A stretch of DNA of 34,641 nt from Verrucomicrobiota bacterium (GTDB taxonomy: Bacteria > Chlamydiota > Chlamydiia > Chlamydiales > FEN-1388): positions 1-34,641 of the forward strand of contig JAFEGT010000035.1 in the NCBI GenBank assembly GCA_018239765.1, written 5' to 3'. This document shows positions 15,901 to 22,380 of this stretch, piece after piece. The first letter of the stretch is position 1. Every line of letters begins with the position of its first letter. A model generated the notes under the pieces. It made no database searches and had not been told where the DNA came from. It saw only the letters and a program-made list of their open reading frames with translations. Position numbers and translations under genes: made by a program.

Positions 15901-18045
15901 GCGCAATCTGAAGAGATGCAAGACCTCCTTGCACTTCTTGGCGAAGAGATCTCAAATCTTCTTAAGCATACACTTACGCGTAATTCGAACGAAAGATATG
16001 GCCTTGATAATGATCAGAGCGGCATTCTTGCAATACCATACAGTGCGGCAAATAAGCCTTGTAGCGGATCGCAGTTTGCAAATGCCTATGTTACGATGAA
16101 CTACACCTTTCAGACCTATTTAAAGAGGGGAATAACAAGAGTTCACATTATTCGAGCCTTAGAAACGCTCCAGAACCGCGCACTTATTGAGATGAAGCAG
16201 GATTCTGTTCAGCTCAAAGAGACCGCTGCCTATAGGCAATTTTGTACACTTAAGGGTGATATAGATATGCCTCTTTTTAAATTTAAGGAAGAGCATCTTC
16301 AGCTTCTTGATGAAAAAATAAATGCTTCAATTGCAACAAAACGTGCATTTATAGAAAAAATCATTTTGCCGCAGCTTGAACTCTTTGAACGTAAGATCAG
16401 CTGTAACTCCCATAACCTTATTTCATTTTTCAAAAACGTCACTGGATTTACAGGCACATTGTGGAACGGGGCAAGCATGCATCGCAAACTTCAACTTGCC
16501 GAAGAAAAGGGACTCGATGACAAAACGCTTGCTTTACTCCGAAATAAACGCTCAAAGGTATTAGCTCTTAAAGGCAACTCGATGGAAGGGGTGCTGAGCC
16601 AAATTGTGGAACAGACACCATTTGATCTGCTGAGCGATGCAGGGGGCTATTTTAAAGATGACAGCAACAGATCTATTGCCGAAATGGTGGAAAAGAAGGT
16701 TGGTAAACCCTGTGTATACTTTGATGCTAAGGGTGACCTTTTTGTTACAGAAGACAAAACCTTTACTGAGACAGCACTCAAGGCTGAAGAAAGGGTGACC
16801 TTTCTTGATCAGAGCCATACAACAGGCGCAGATGTGCCGCAAAAGCCTGATGCAGTTGGCATCGTCACCATTGGTCGCAACATGCTGCTGCGAGACCTTT
16901 TACAAAGTGCATGGCGTCTTCGCGCGCTTGATAAGGCACAAAGCGTGGTTTTTGTGCTTTCTGAAGAAGTTCAATCGATTATTGGCCAGGATCGTGAGAT
17001 TACGCTTGAGGATATTATTGCCTTTTGTACAGAAAACCAGACGCGTCAGCAAGGCAAAGACAACTTTAAAGCCTTTATGCAAGAGCTATGGGATATTCCT
17101 CAGCAGCTTCTTTTACGTAAGCTGATGAGTGAAAAGTTTGAAGATCTGCATGATGCCTATAAGCTGCTGCAAGAAACATGGATACGGCCAGTATGTAAAA
17201 GCCCAAGAGAATTATATGGCACGATTGCACATGAAGAGCAAACTGATGCTGTGGTGGCAGCAGAACTTGAGCAGCTCAAGCGCTTTTTAGCCAAAATACC
17301 CGGACAAGATAGCACAGCAGAGCTTGAGAAGGTGAAAGCCCATATGATCAAAGCCCTACCTAAAACTGTTGTACGTAAAGATAGTAACGATCAGACGCTT
17401 GAAATAGAGCAAGAGCGCCTTACCGAAACAGAGCTTGAAGAGCAGGGAAGCGACTTTCTAGAAAAGGTGGAGCTTGGCGTAAAGGCTTACAGTGCAACCC
17501 CAGAGGTCGTAGATCCAACAGATGAGCTTTTTACATGTCGAGAGATACGAGCCTTTGATCTTGGTCTTTTCATGAAGCAGGATGCTGAACTGAGCCAATA
17601 TGCTGAGGCCTTTTCAGGCATACATGCCACGACAAATGTGCTTGAATTTGCAGCTGACAATAAATCGCTAAGAGATGCTGCGCTGTTGGGCTCGCACAGA
17701 ACACCTTTTCAATTTCTTGCGGTAGATGGAAATAACGTTACAATTCTTTCGCAAGAAGAGACATTTCCTAACACAAGAGGTTTATATAACCTTACACTTG
17801 GCTTTTGTATTGAAGATAAGAGACTTACAAAAGAGGCATTTGAAAAGATCGTTAAAGTCAAGTTTTTGGATGGGGAGTCCCATTTTCGTAAAGAGGAGCT
17901 CGCTGTGCTTAAGGAGTGGTTTAAGCTGCACGGACCTGCCAAGATGCGAGCCTTTTATCTCAAGCACGTACTATCTGGCCGGCCATTAAAAGCCATCGAG
18001 TACAACCAGAGCTCGCTAAGCCGACTTTTTGCCTCTTTCCAATGA
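9961..18045 (+). CDS. giant DUF3638/DUF3645-like ATPase, 2694 aa
   Basis: This very large protein has helicase-like motifs in its C-terminal third. They are a Walker A MGSGKS (G1731-S1735), a Walker B DEAD (1865-1868, IIDEADTI), FTGTLWNG (about 2163-2170, motif III-like), FLDQSHTTGADVP (about 2281, motif V-like) and LLQSAWRLRAL (Q2315, R2319, R2321; motif VI-like). The pattern LIMEMIMGSGKSKVLLPLL and the long helical/beta middle resemble the DUF3638/DUF3645 giant proteins known mainly from fungi, protists and some chlamydiae; their function is unknown. The N-terminal 330 residues hold GDSCENS (C138), GHAMCYEI (H206) and IYNTG (N226), spaced like a papain-type Cys-His-Asn triad. There is no signal peptide. 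The start is the ATG just after the promoter. The motor assignment is firm, the role open. Confidence 0.85.
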   Translation: MERLLSQLDKAIALTHDNKSVVTPIQEITLFFKKAINFLFGDHVWYSEAKARKIVKYYIWHAQADQVNQARTEKVCQLFDKLSLRFTRGLDRSWIEDAGKEGPAFIRQKKFPVASDRQFFHIHADEFGANSELEGDSCENSLKFIGEYMKRHKSTLPPDLIEEVHNATELAFSDDYVATGKSQLTEAIKAKKPMLIAAGWRGNPGHAMCYEILPAENGHSSLRIYNTGAGVNNHPSIYVGNKQKYRAYAEWHGIDTTRLLDDTFWQVLKEIIGHKTEVNDEYEEADVYVGLKNLLKPISINTEKPIQDECMSPQMSGICSTRSLMAFLRTRLGYQEYKRFRLSLRLQTLVDTVKSYTGKTPFWHYFIPKRFENALGTNKMDLKRRERLIEKSRNKLALSIEKLHRNKVIGDKFLTSSVNQLAKTDEAIALIRSKRRIGKVRSNQLYYQKPSVAVTLPASIIPLHIQIENNESLPSTGATICIRKGDDCTTVAKLASEGWLKGEDGAIYSGLMDWICAQSITKEAWSCEKKIAEQQLAALGTISRVLFKTCFMLPNAKAIDVERVYAMRKLLWIQFQLLSSIDEELASRIGITTSYDAEHSPFFAQDDALMKREYFEMREKMNNGLNLSAGLVEHDHKKAYYQPITENGNLDKLITLLMALCPEVERSLANRTVHWNSLNQRVKEAEFYTCDELPDWIKALRDTGFCLNYLFYGAIANPGFINRNIDLSLDWSSSHNSGNSGVYVKVHGLPPEMYQNSSKQRIEKIRFWPNYRSFILPESTNFLIYWLTSQNNSEKKLLADHVKNHDIGILDEEFKELAHLLVKPQMRSLETFALFTKDPTYTQILDFQVLLYLILFAPDTKPLPRKEAVKFLETHIELFLAKNEIQSVVFLLQLMRKFSTFYPDEKAFQGALDRLRDMARRAGLEPYEKSLIYRELIINLGNKEVLQPLEYEELLLAHAYVVDNPIHPRWSDPQVDNELFRTIHRHAAGLIEVCEPLLNRILTTLRPQESPSRWVKNGSHFSTIDTRHTFDPVSGRLLSSDCEVNIPVEIQQHRHFNSNFGNVQKAISKPGGIYKFDNVLVQKVGDTLHAECHYDGEWYRFIPEKTFLKDDKSLIISRFLQNGYSEWQSLKDPSKLIFMNGSVDYQAKYVDGSIQEVTRLSDGARLGVPSDFLKNFEEREYTHFWYDKSSKQQEIELPRYGLSFSSTLECRQIPGFFLCRDQNVDELRPFNHYILLQNAKGQKKVLMPLERFIKRDNHKESLIPKHMYVEQNELSKRYVQFDLKPNGKLFSVSQEANLYLVECLTLVQEYAKASFYLKKYGEKLTKYSADERQILTSLLTLGKVNGDSDGDAASLKAYAGYLLSKNGKVSPDQKRHVISAYIEYLKHYKKAVTCRLETHEERFLLALAGNSNPIVYQRHWELSGTRIAAKRASCTTRKSIKDAFTLPSPIGISRLDPNLFRDMTITRAHQLYDRYIDEIFLIAKYGSDQDKKKIRDSLAFLGISKKKRKHDRSIALLLETALENPNLLPDPPKRYHLGEFDKWQKSCGEILQLQPVPDAIWPIPEIVQNQFCLDEKSPPIAEIEVSLNFTDSQADLASLQKEILALANRAPSFSLAKAKEQLLKWGGLRKDVELDDVLMAFARKDTVQLRKKNPALEEKDFEPLFAKVGQFLQLATNDPEKSERAFNPQQHPAYLVFEYYADLRLRPVQVEKLEAFLSGKNPNLIMEMIMGSGKSKVLLPLLGLLRADRETLSLLIVPEPLFATVSNDTQAILREAFGQKLRSLHFDRNTPLDVDALRTYIDDIKNIKENRDCLIMTSKSVQCLILKLIEEANRYFTKENPVPEQLILLQSLVREIAASGYPIIDEADTILNVLHEVCVSLGERQSPKENEISLISEIYDLLLTDSELKAIAALECDKEALAVASAITEDLYEKRLKRPLAEKMVQRLEDSGRFITAERDALLDYLTREGDRSRAQNFFDAQSEEMQDLLALLGEEISNLLKHTLTRNSNERYGLDNDQSGILAIPYSAANKPCSGSQFANAYVTMNYTFQTYLKRGITRVHIIRALETLQNRALIEMKQDSVQLKETAAYRQFCTLKGDIDMPLFKFKEEHLQLLDEKINASIATKRAFIEKIILPQLELFERKISCNSHNLISFFKNVTGFTGTLWNGASMHRKLQLAEEKGLDDKTLALLRNKRSKVLALKGNSMEGVLSQIVEQTPFDLLSDAGGYFKDDSNRSIAEMVEKKVGKPCVYFDAKGDLFVTEDKTFTETALKAEERVTFLDQSHTTGADVPQKPDAVGIVTIGRNMLLRDLLQSAWRLRALDKAQSVVFVLSEEVQSIIGQDREITLEDIIAFCTENQTRQQGKDNFKAFMQELWDIPQQLLLRKLMSEKFEDLHDAYKLLQETWIRPVCKSPRELYGTIAHEEQTDAVVAAELEQLKRFLAKIPGQDSTAELEKVKAHMIKALPKTVVRKDSNDQTLEIEQERLTETELEEQGSDFLEKVELGVKAYSATPEVVDPTDELFTCREIRAFDLGLFMKQDAELSQYAEAFSGIHATTNVLEFAADNKSLRDAALLGSHRTPFQFLAVDGNNVTILSQEETFPNTRGLYNLTLGFCIEDKRLTKEAFEKIVKVKFLDGESHFRKEELAVLKEWFKLHGPAKMRAFYLKHVLSGRPLKAIEYNQSSLSRLFASFQ

Positions 18046-18085
18046 TGCTGAGGCTAAATACTCCTGTGATTTTAAACCTGATTGA

Positions 18086-18256
18086 TATGTTGACCTAATA
18101 GACCTAAAGAATGCGTCTACTGTCTTTCGTCACGTAATTATTTCATCCGGTACACGATTTTATACCAAAGATGAAACATATGCTGCTTTTGTCGAAAATT
18201 CCTATAATTCAATGTATCTGCGCTTTAAGGATGATCGGGAATTAGGAATGAAGTAA
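18086..18256 (+). pseudogene. remnant of MntA-type nucleotidyltransferase (antitoxin)
   Basis: The open stretch reads VDLIDLKNASTVFRHVIISS and continues to DETYAAFVENSYNSMYLRFKDDRELGMK, then a stop. It corresponds to the C-terminal part of the MNT-domain antitoxin MntA: the VDLVDL strand, the AS-x-V turn and the ISxGxRxY segment. The N-terminal part with the GSxARG catalytic motif is absent; the frame is closed just upstream at 18083. No start codon or ribosome site is evident. The last residues (DRELGMK) could already derive from the HepT gene, implying a deletion that joined the two. It lies between the giant gene and the HepT remnant. Confidence 0.55.
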
Positions 18257-18430
18257 GTAGCGGGCTACATTACTCCAATATTAAGCCAACATTTACAGGC
18301 GATGGTTGGATTTAGAAACGTTGCCGTCCATGACTACCAAACAGTCAACCTCAACATCGTAAAGTCAATTCTCTCTACGCGGTTGGGCGACTTTGAAACT
18401 TTTATTGAAACTCTTCATCAGCCAGGATAA
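18257..18430 (+). pseudogene. remnant of HepT toxin (HEPN RNase)
   Basis: In the same frame as the MntA remnant and directly after its stop codon, the sequence reads YITPILSQHLQAMVGFRNVA and continues VHDYQTVNLNIVKSILSTRLGDFETFIETL. This is the C-terminal half of a HepT/DUF86 HEPN-domain toxin, with an intact RX4HXY active-site motif (RNVAVHDY). About 60 N-terminal residues are missing, so a 57-residue tail remains; an ATG at 18302 could start only a 42-aa peptide. It is a decayed toxin-antitoxin locus, with an intact mazEF pair 1 kb downstream. From 18431 to 18512 I see nothing else. Confidence 0.65.
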
Positions 18431-18512
18431 CCTTTAAGAGCACCATTTAGACTTTCGCTTGCCGAAGATCAATCACACTTGCTAAAGTCATAACAAAAAG
18501 CCAAGGTACATC

Positions 18513-19406
18513 ATGAAATTAGTCTCGACATTCTTTTCTGCAGCACTTCTACTCACAGCTTCTGTTCAGTGTCAAAACTGGTCGTTACAGGATCCAAGCG
18601 CTGGCTGGAATTCTAAAGAGCTAGTTACGTTGTATTACCATAATTCAGAGTTGCAAACTCAATGGGCGTTCAAAGCGCTATCCAAATATCGCTTTCAGGG
18701 TAATGAGCGTGTGCTGGACTTTGGCTCAGGAGACGGTAAGATCTCTGCATTGATGGCTTACATGGTGCCTCAGGGGTCAGTAACAGGTGTTGATCTATCA
18801 AAGGAAATGACCCATTTTGCCTCAAGCATGTTTCCTCAGTACGCTCATCCAAATTTGCTATTTGCACAAACGGACGATGTTTCCTTTGCTCATGCGTCAT
18901 TTGATGAAAAATTTGACCTTGTAACCTCATTTTGCGTGTTTCATCTTGTGCCCTATCCGCAGGTGATCTTTGAGAAAATTCAATCGCAGATGAAGCCAGG
19001 GGCTCATTTTGTGGCTACGTTTCCTGTTAAGGCGGCATCTGAGTTTTATCAGGCAGCATCTGTTGAGATGAAAAGACGTGGCTGGTCGTTCCCTGCACCA
19101 ACAGATGAAAACATTAACATACGTAACCCGGAAAAAATCCGCGAGTTTTTATACAAAGCTGGCTTTGATATCCTAAACCTTGAGGTAGTATCCACAAGAA
19201 ACCCTTTTGCATCTAAAGAAGAGATGATCGATTGGCTAGAAGGTACATGTGCTGCCAATTGGAACATTCCAAAAGATGATCGCCGCCAGTTTTTCACTGA
19301 CGTTACCAATCACTATCTTGAGTATATGCCAGGGGATGTTGGATCGGATGGGGTGGTCTATTTTTCGATCAATCTCGTTAATTTTGTGGCTCAAAATCAA
19401 CTATAA
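18513..19406 (+). CDS. class I SAM-dependent methyltransferase with signal peptide
   Basis: This 297-aa protein starts with an N-terminal signal peptide (MKLVSTFFSAALLLTASVQC, cleavage near residue 20). SAM motif I is VLDFGSGDGKIS (G71-G75), followed by TGVDLSKEM and LVTSFCVFHLV, as in small-molecule O-methyltransferases of the trans-aconitate/juvenile-hormone-acid type. It is a paralogue-like counterpart of the exported methyltransferase at 2229-3017: both have the signal peptide, a similar motif I, and an NPF/TPF-x-SK segment before the C-terminal helices. SAM is not expected in the periplasm, so action outside the cell, perhaps in the host, is the natural inference. The gene stands alone between the HepT remnant and mazEF. 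Confidence 0.85.
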   Translation: MKLVSTFFSAALLLTASVQCQNWSLQDPSAGWNSKELVTLYYHNSELQTQWAFKALSKYRFQGNERVLDFGSGDGKISALMAYMVPQGSVTGVDLSKEMTHFASSMFPQYAHPNLLFAQTDDVSFAHASFDEKFDLVTSFCVFHLVPYPQVIFEKIQSQMKPGAHFVATFPVKAASEFYQAASVEMKRRGWSFPAPTDENINIRNPEKIREFLYKAGFDILNLEVVSTRNPFASKEEMIDWLEGTCAANWNIPKDDRRQFFTDVTNHYLEYMPGDVGSDGVVYFSINLVNFVAQNQL

Positions 19407-19449
19407 AAAAGTAGAGTTATTCTATCAATTTTCGGGTGACAACAGGGCC

Positions 19450-19478
19450 TTGACTAAATTTCCTTTGTTGTATATACT
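19450..19478 (+). promoter_or_regulatory. mazEF promoter
   Basis: TTGACT (19450-19455) and TATACT (19473-19478) are spaced by 17 bp, close to consensus at both boxes. The start of transcription would fall near 19485, leaving a leader of about 19 nt with AAGAGGG before the mazE ATG. The -10 box is inside the palindromic operator. Confidence 0.8.
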
Positions 19479-19489
19479 AAGTGTATACA
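19469..19489 (+). promoter_or_regulatory. palindromic operator, probable MazE site
   Basis: A 21-bp imperfect palindrome (arms TGTATATAC and GTGTATACA, 18 of 21 positions symmetric) covers the -10 box and start region of mazEF. AbrB-fold antitoxins repress their own operon through such sites, so negative autoregulation by MazE-MazF is likely. Confidence 0.65.
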
Positions 19490-19503
19490 GATAAGAGGGT
19501 TTT

Positions 19504-19737
19504 ATGCAGTCACATGTACAGAGATGGGGAAATAGTCTAGGCGTAAGAATTCCTATTCAGTTTGCTAAAGAATTAAATTTGCATGCTGGCAGCGCTGTTA
19601 CTCTTGAAATTGAGGATGGACGACTTGTACTGCAGCCACCAAAATATGATTTAGGTGTTATGCTCGACGCAATCAACTCAAAAAATCAGCATCATCTTCT
19701 TTTAGATGATAAAAAATCTGGAAACGAAGAATGGTAG
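19504..19737 (+). CDS. mazE: MazE-type antitoxin (AbrB fold)
   Basis: This 77-aa protein has an N-terminal swapped-hairpin AbrB DNA-binding domain (VQRWGNSLGVRIPIQFAKEL ... VTLEIEDGRLVLQP) and a short acidic tail (LLLDDKKSGNEEW) of the kind that blocks MazF. It neutralises the downstream toxin and probably represses the operon. The ribosome site AAGAGGG is close to the ATG. The last 7 bases overlap the start of mazF, so the two are translationally coupled. A promoter and palindromic operator lie immediately upstream. Confidence 0.93.
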   Translation: MQSHVQRWGNSLGVRIPIQFAKELNLHAGSAVTLEIEDGRLVLQPPKYDLGVMLDAINSKNQHHLLLDDKKSGNEEW

Positions 19738-20063
19738 TGTACACCCCAAAACGAGGCGATATTGTCTGGCTAGAATTCGACCCTCAGAAAGGAAAAGAAA
19801 TCCAGAAAACTAGACCTGCACTTGTCATTTCTCCAGCACAGTATAATCAGAAAACTGGTCTCGCTCTATTAATGCCAATAACAAGCCAGATTAAGGGCTA
19901 TCCATTCGAAGTGATCATTAGCTTACCTAAAATCAGTGGCGCAGTGCTTTCAGATCAGGTGCGCTCACTTGATTGGAAGGCTCGAAAAGCAAAATTCATA
20001 GCAACGCTGCCGCAAGACATATTGCAAGATGTGCTTGCAAAGCTACAGGTGCTTCTCGATTGA
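19731..20063 (+). CDS. mazF: MazF-type endoribonuclease toxin
   Basis: This 110-aa protein has the PemK/MazF fold: KRGDIVWLEFDPQKGKEIQK then TRPALVISPAQYN, and LPKISGAVLSDQVRSLDWKAR, carrying the conserved Arg-Pro and the S-D-Q-V-R-S-L-D segment. MazF cuts single-stranded mRNA at short sequence motifs and arrests growth when MazE is lost. The length is normal and no damage is seen, so it is probably active. It converges on the nuclease-domain gene at 20071, with only 7 bp between the stops and no clear terminator. Confidence 0.94.
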   Translation: MVVYTPKRGDIVWLEFDPQKGKEIQKTRPALVISPAQYNQKTGLALLMPITSQIKGYPFEVIISLPKISGAVLSDQVRSLDWKARKAKFIATLPQDILQDVLAKLQVLLD

Positions 20064-20070
20064 TTTGAAC

Positions 20071-20484
20071 CTATTCAACAACGGGGATGACCTTGTCCAA
20101 AAGCTCTTTTACGCACCATACGGGCGCGTTATGCATAAGGGCAAGGGTGATGAAGTCGCTTGGGCGGCCGTCAATTTCTACAATGTGGCGGATGTCACCG
20201 CGCATCTGCTCTAAAAAGATGCGGGCATAGTAGACGGTATCTTCAACATCAACAATAACAACCTGCTTTACCTGTATCTCAAAGCCCTTGCAAAGGGATG
20301 AAATAAAGTCGTGGGTGAGGGGACGAGGTTTTTCGATGTCAGTAAGATACATCTGCAAGACTTTTCCAACCTGGGGCTCAACGTAGATGGCAAACTTTGT
20401 CTCGCCATTTTTGAGCACAATCACCGTGTAGGTGTGTGTCTGCATGATTTTGTCAAAAGAGAGCTGCACAAGTTCGCTATTCAT
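20071..20484 (-). CDS. bifunctional nuclease (BFN/DUF151) domain protein
   Basis: This 137-aa protein matches the BFN/DUF151 family: an N-terminal beta region with FAIYVEPQVGKVLQMYL, then RPLTHDFISSLCKGF, VVIVDVEDTVYYARIFL and IDGRPSDFITLAL, in the usual order. Family members are small acidic proteins; a plant homologue shows RNase and DNase activity, but bacterial function is poorly defined. It starts 3 nt after the rpiA stop with AAAGGGA upstream, so it is probably co-transcribed and coupled with rpiA. No signal peptide. Confidence 0.9.
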   Translation of the reverse strand: MNSELVQLSFDKIMQTHTYTVIVLKNGETKFAIYVEPQVGKVLQMYLTDIEKPRPLTHDFISSLCKGFEIQVKQVVIVDVEDTVYYARIFLEQMRGDIRHIVEIDGRPSDFITLALMHNAPVWCVKELLDKVIPVVE

Positions 20485-20487
20485 ACA

Positions 20488-21162
20488 TTATCCCTTTATT
20501 TTGACCGTTGCATCTTTATAACCAATTACCATGCGACCGGCAACCTTGTAAAAAAGACCCGTTTCAACCACTCCTGCAATGCTCTTTAGAGCCATGTCCA
20601 GCTCCTTCACATTTGTGATAGCGCCTTCAAGCTGCACATCGTAGATAAAGTGGCCGCTATCGGTAATGTAGGGGTTGCCATCACCACGGTGGCGAAGGGA
20701 ACAGACGCCAAATTTACTCAATTTTACCTGCGTAAGCCTGTGGCCAAACTGCACAACTTCTACGGGAAGTTTGGCTTTACCGAGCGTTTTTACCAGCTTG
20801 CTTTCATCAACAAGTACCACAAATTCACGGCTAGCTGCAGCGAGGATTTTTTCTTTAAGAAGAGCGCCGCCTGCACCTTTAATCATCTGCTTTTCAGGGT
20901 CAACTTCGTCTGCACCGTCAAAGTAGAGGTCGATCTGTTCGATAGCGTCAATTGAAACTGTAGGTAACCCTAAATCGCGCGCAAGCTTTTCAGAAGCGTG
21001 TGAGGAGGCGACAGTCACAATTGTCATACCTTCATCTTCGTAGCGGCGGGCAAGTGCTTTTATAAAAGAGGCAGCAGTTGAACCTGTGCCAAGTCCCACT
21101 ACCATTCCATCATCTACTAAACTTGCGGCAGCTTGGCCGATCAAATCTTTTACTTCATCCAT
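20488..21162 (-). CDS. rpiA: ribose-5-phosphate isomerase A
   Basis: This 224-aa enzyme interconverts ribose-5-phosphate and ribulose-5-phosphate in the non-oxidative pentose phosphate pathway. Family motifs are complete: GLGTGST (22-28), the catalytic DGADEVD (81-87) and KGAGGALLKEK (94-104). The length is typical. It diverges from the Nif3-like gene across a 55-bp gap and leads the BFN-domain gene. Confidence 0.97.
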   Translation of the reverse strand: MDEVKDLIGQAAASLVDDGMVVGLGTGSTAASFIKALARRYEDEGMTIVTVASSHASEKLARDLGLPTVSIDAIEQIDLYFDGADEVDPEKQMIKGAGGALLKEKILAAASREFVVLVDESKLVKTLGKAKLPVEVVQFGHRLTQVKLSKFGVCSLRHRGDGNPYITDSGHFIYDVQLEGAITNVKELDMALKSIAGVVETGLFYKVAGRMVIGYKDATVKIKG

Positions 21163-21217
21163 TGCAATAGGAGCTCCATTTATGCTATACAGATCAAAAA
21201 CCTTACTTTAAACATAT

Positions 21218-21976
21218 ATGCCTACTCAGCTCAAGACATTTTCACACTATATCGATACAATTTTGCATACTTCAGCATTTCAGGATGTCTGCATTAACGG
21301 AATGCAGGTTGAAGGAAAAAAGAAAATCCAGCATCTAGCGGTAGCCGTTACGGCGAGCCTGCATGCAATCAAGCGTGCAAAAGCCATTAAAGCCGATGCT
21401 CTACTTGTGCACCATGGCCTCTTTTTGAAGGGTAAAGATGTGGTAATCCAAAATAGCCTAAAGGAGATGCTTGCTCTTTTACTTGGCAGCGATATCAGCC
21501 TTTTTGCCTACCATCTGCCACTTGATGCACACCAGGAGCTTGGTAACAACTGGCCTGCTGCCAAAATGCTTGGCTGGACCGACCTAGAGCCGTTTGGTTA
21601 CTACCAGGGTATGCCAATAGGTGTAAAGGGGACATGTCCTCCTACGTCGCAGGAAAAGTTTAAGAAAACGTTGGAAAAATTCTACCATCGCGAAGCGATA
21701 TCGGTTCTGGCCGGCCCTAAGACTATTCGTAGCTGTGCATTAATTTCGGGCGGTGCCCATAAATCGCTTCAAGAAGCAGTCCAGAACGAAGTTGACTGCT
21801 TTATAACAGGCACAACCGATGAGCCAGTTTGGCATATTGCACATCAGGACAAGATTAACTTCTTTGCGCTGGGTCATGCCGCAACAGAGACTGTGGGCGT
21901 GCAGCTGTTGGGCCAGCATCTTGCGGACCACTTCGATCTGCGCCTCAGCTACATCCACGAAAACAACCCATTCTAG
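21218..21976 (+). CDS. Nif3/YbgI (DUF34) family metal-binding protein
   Basis: This 252-aa protein has the Nif3 family signature: FQDVCINGMQVEG near the N-terminus, the metal-binding LLVHHGLF (H65, H66), DAHQELGNN, and GHAATETVGV near the end (H220, E224), which supplies the remaining ligands of the di-metal site. Members form toroidal hexamers; GTP cyclohydrolase I-like or metal-handling roles have been proposed but not settled. It diverges from rpiA. The 404 bp after it hold no gene, only the nested inverted repeat. Confidence 0.93.
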   Translation: MPTQLKTFSHYIDTILHTSAFQDVCINGMQVEGKKKIQHLAVAVTASLHAIKRAKAIKADALLVHHGLFLKGKDVVIQNSLKEMLALLLGSDISLFAYHLPLDAHQELGNNWPAAKMLGWTDLEPFGYYQGMPIGVKGTCPPTSQEKFKKTLEKFYHREAISVLAGPKTIRSCALISGGAHKSLQEAVQNEVDCFITGTTDEPVWHIAHQDKINFFALGHAATETVGVQLLGQHLADHFDLRLSYIHENNPF

Positions 21977-22011
21977 AACAGGATCTGCACGATAGAAAGC
22001 ATAAAAAATTA

Positions 22012-22344
22012 AACAGGATGGGCAGGATCGCCTTCGGCGGCAGAATAAACAGGATAAATGCCCAAACGATAGGAACGCAGAAATATACATTTTCTCGAGG
22101 CCTGAAAGGCCGGCATATCATAGCCTAGGCCGCAAGCATAGCGAAGGCCTAGGAACTGTCCATTCTCATTTCTAGAGCCCTGTAAGGGCGGCATATATGT
22201 CGTCCCTACAGGACTCATGTTGTTATTCATATTCTATACCTAGGCCTCCGCTTACAGCTCCGACCTAGGCTATGAAATGCCGGCCCTTCAGGCCTGATTG
22301 ATTTGTTTTATCCGTCCGCCGAAGGCGATCCTGCCCATCCTGTT
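22012..22344. repeat. nested long inverted repeat (REP/BIME-like)
   Basis: Three shells of inverted symmetry lie in the gap between the Nif3-like and VWA genes. The outer arms 22012-22040 and 22316-22344 are perfect 29-bp inverse copies (AACAGGATGGGCAGGATCGC...). The middle arms 22098-22153 and 22239-22295 are imperfect (AGGCCTGAAAGGCCGGCAT / ATGCCGGCCCTTCAGGCCT) and carry CCTAGGCC palindromes. The inner arms are 22176-22190 and 22201-22215 (GCCCTGTAAGGGCG / CGTCCCTACAGG). No coding frame is convincing. The arrangement suggests clustered REP-type palindromes or a non-autonomous mobile element; a fragment of the same family is at window position 1. Confidence 0.85.
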
Positions 22345-22380
22345 CTGTATTTATAATCCCGCAAATCTTGTTTGTCTTGC

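Noticed and set aside
21977-22380. CRISPR array or coding frames in the gap after the Nif3-like gene
   Set aside because: The repeats are inverted and nested rather than direct and evenly spaced, there are no spacers of even length, and the short frames follow the palindromes.
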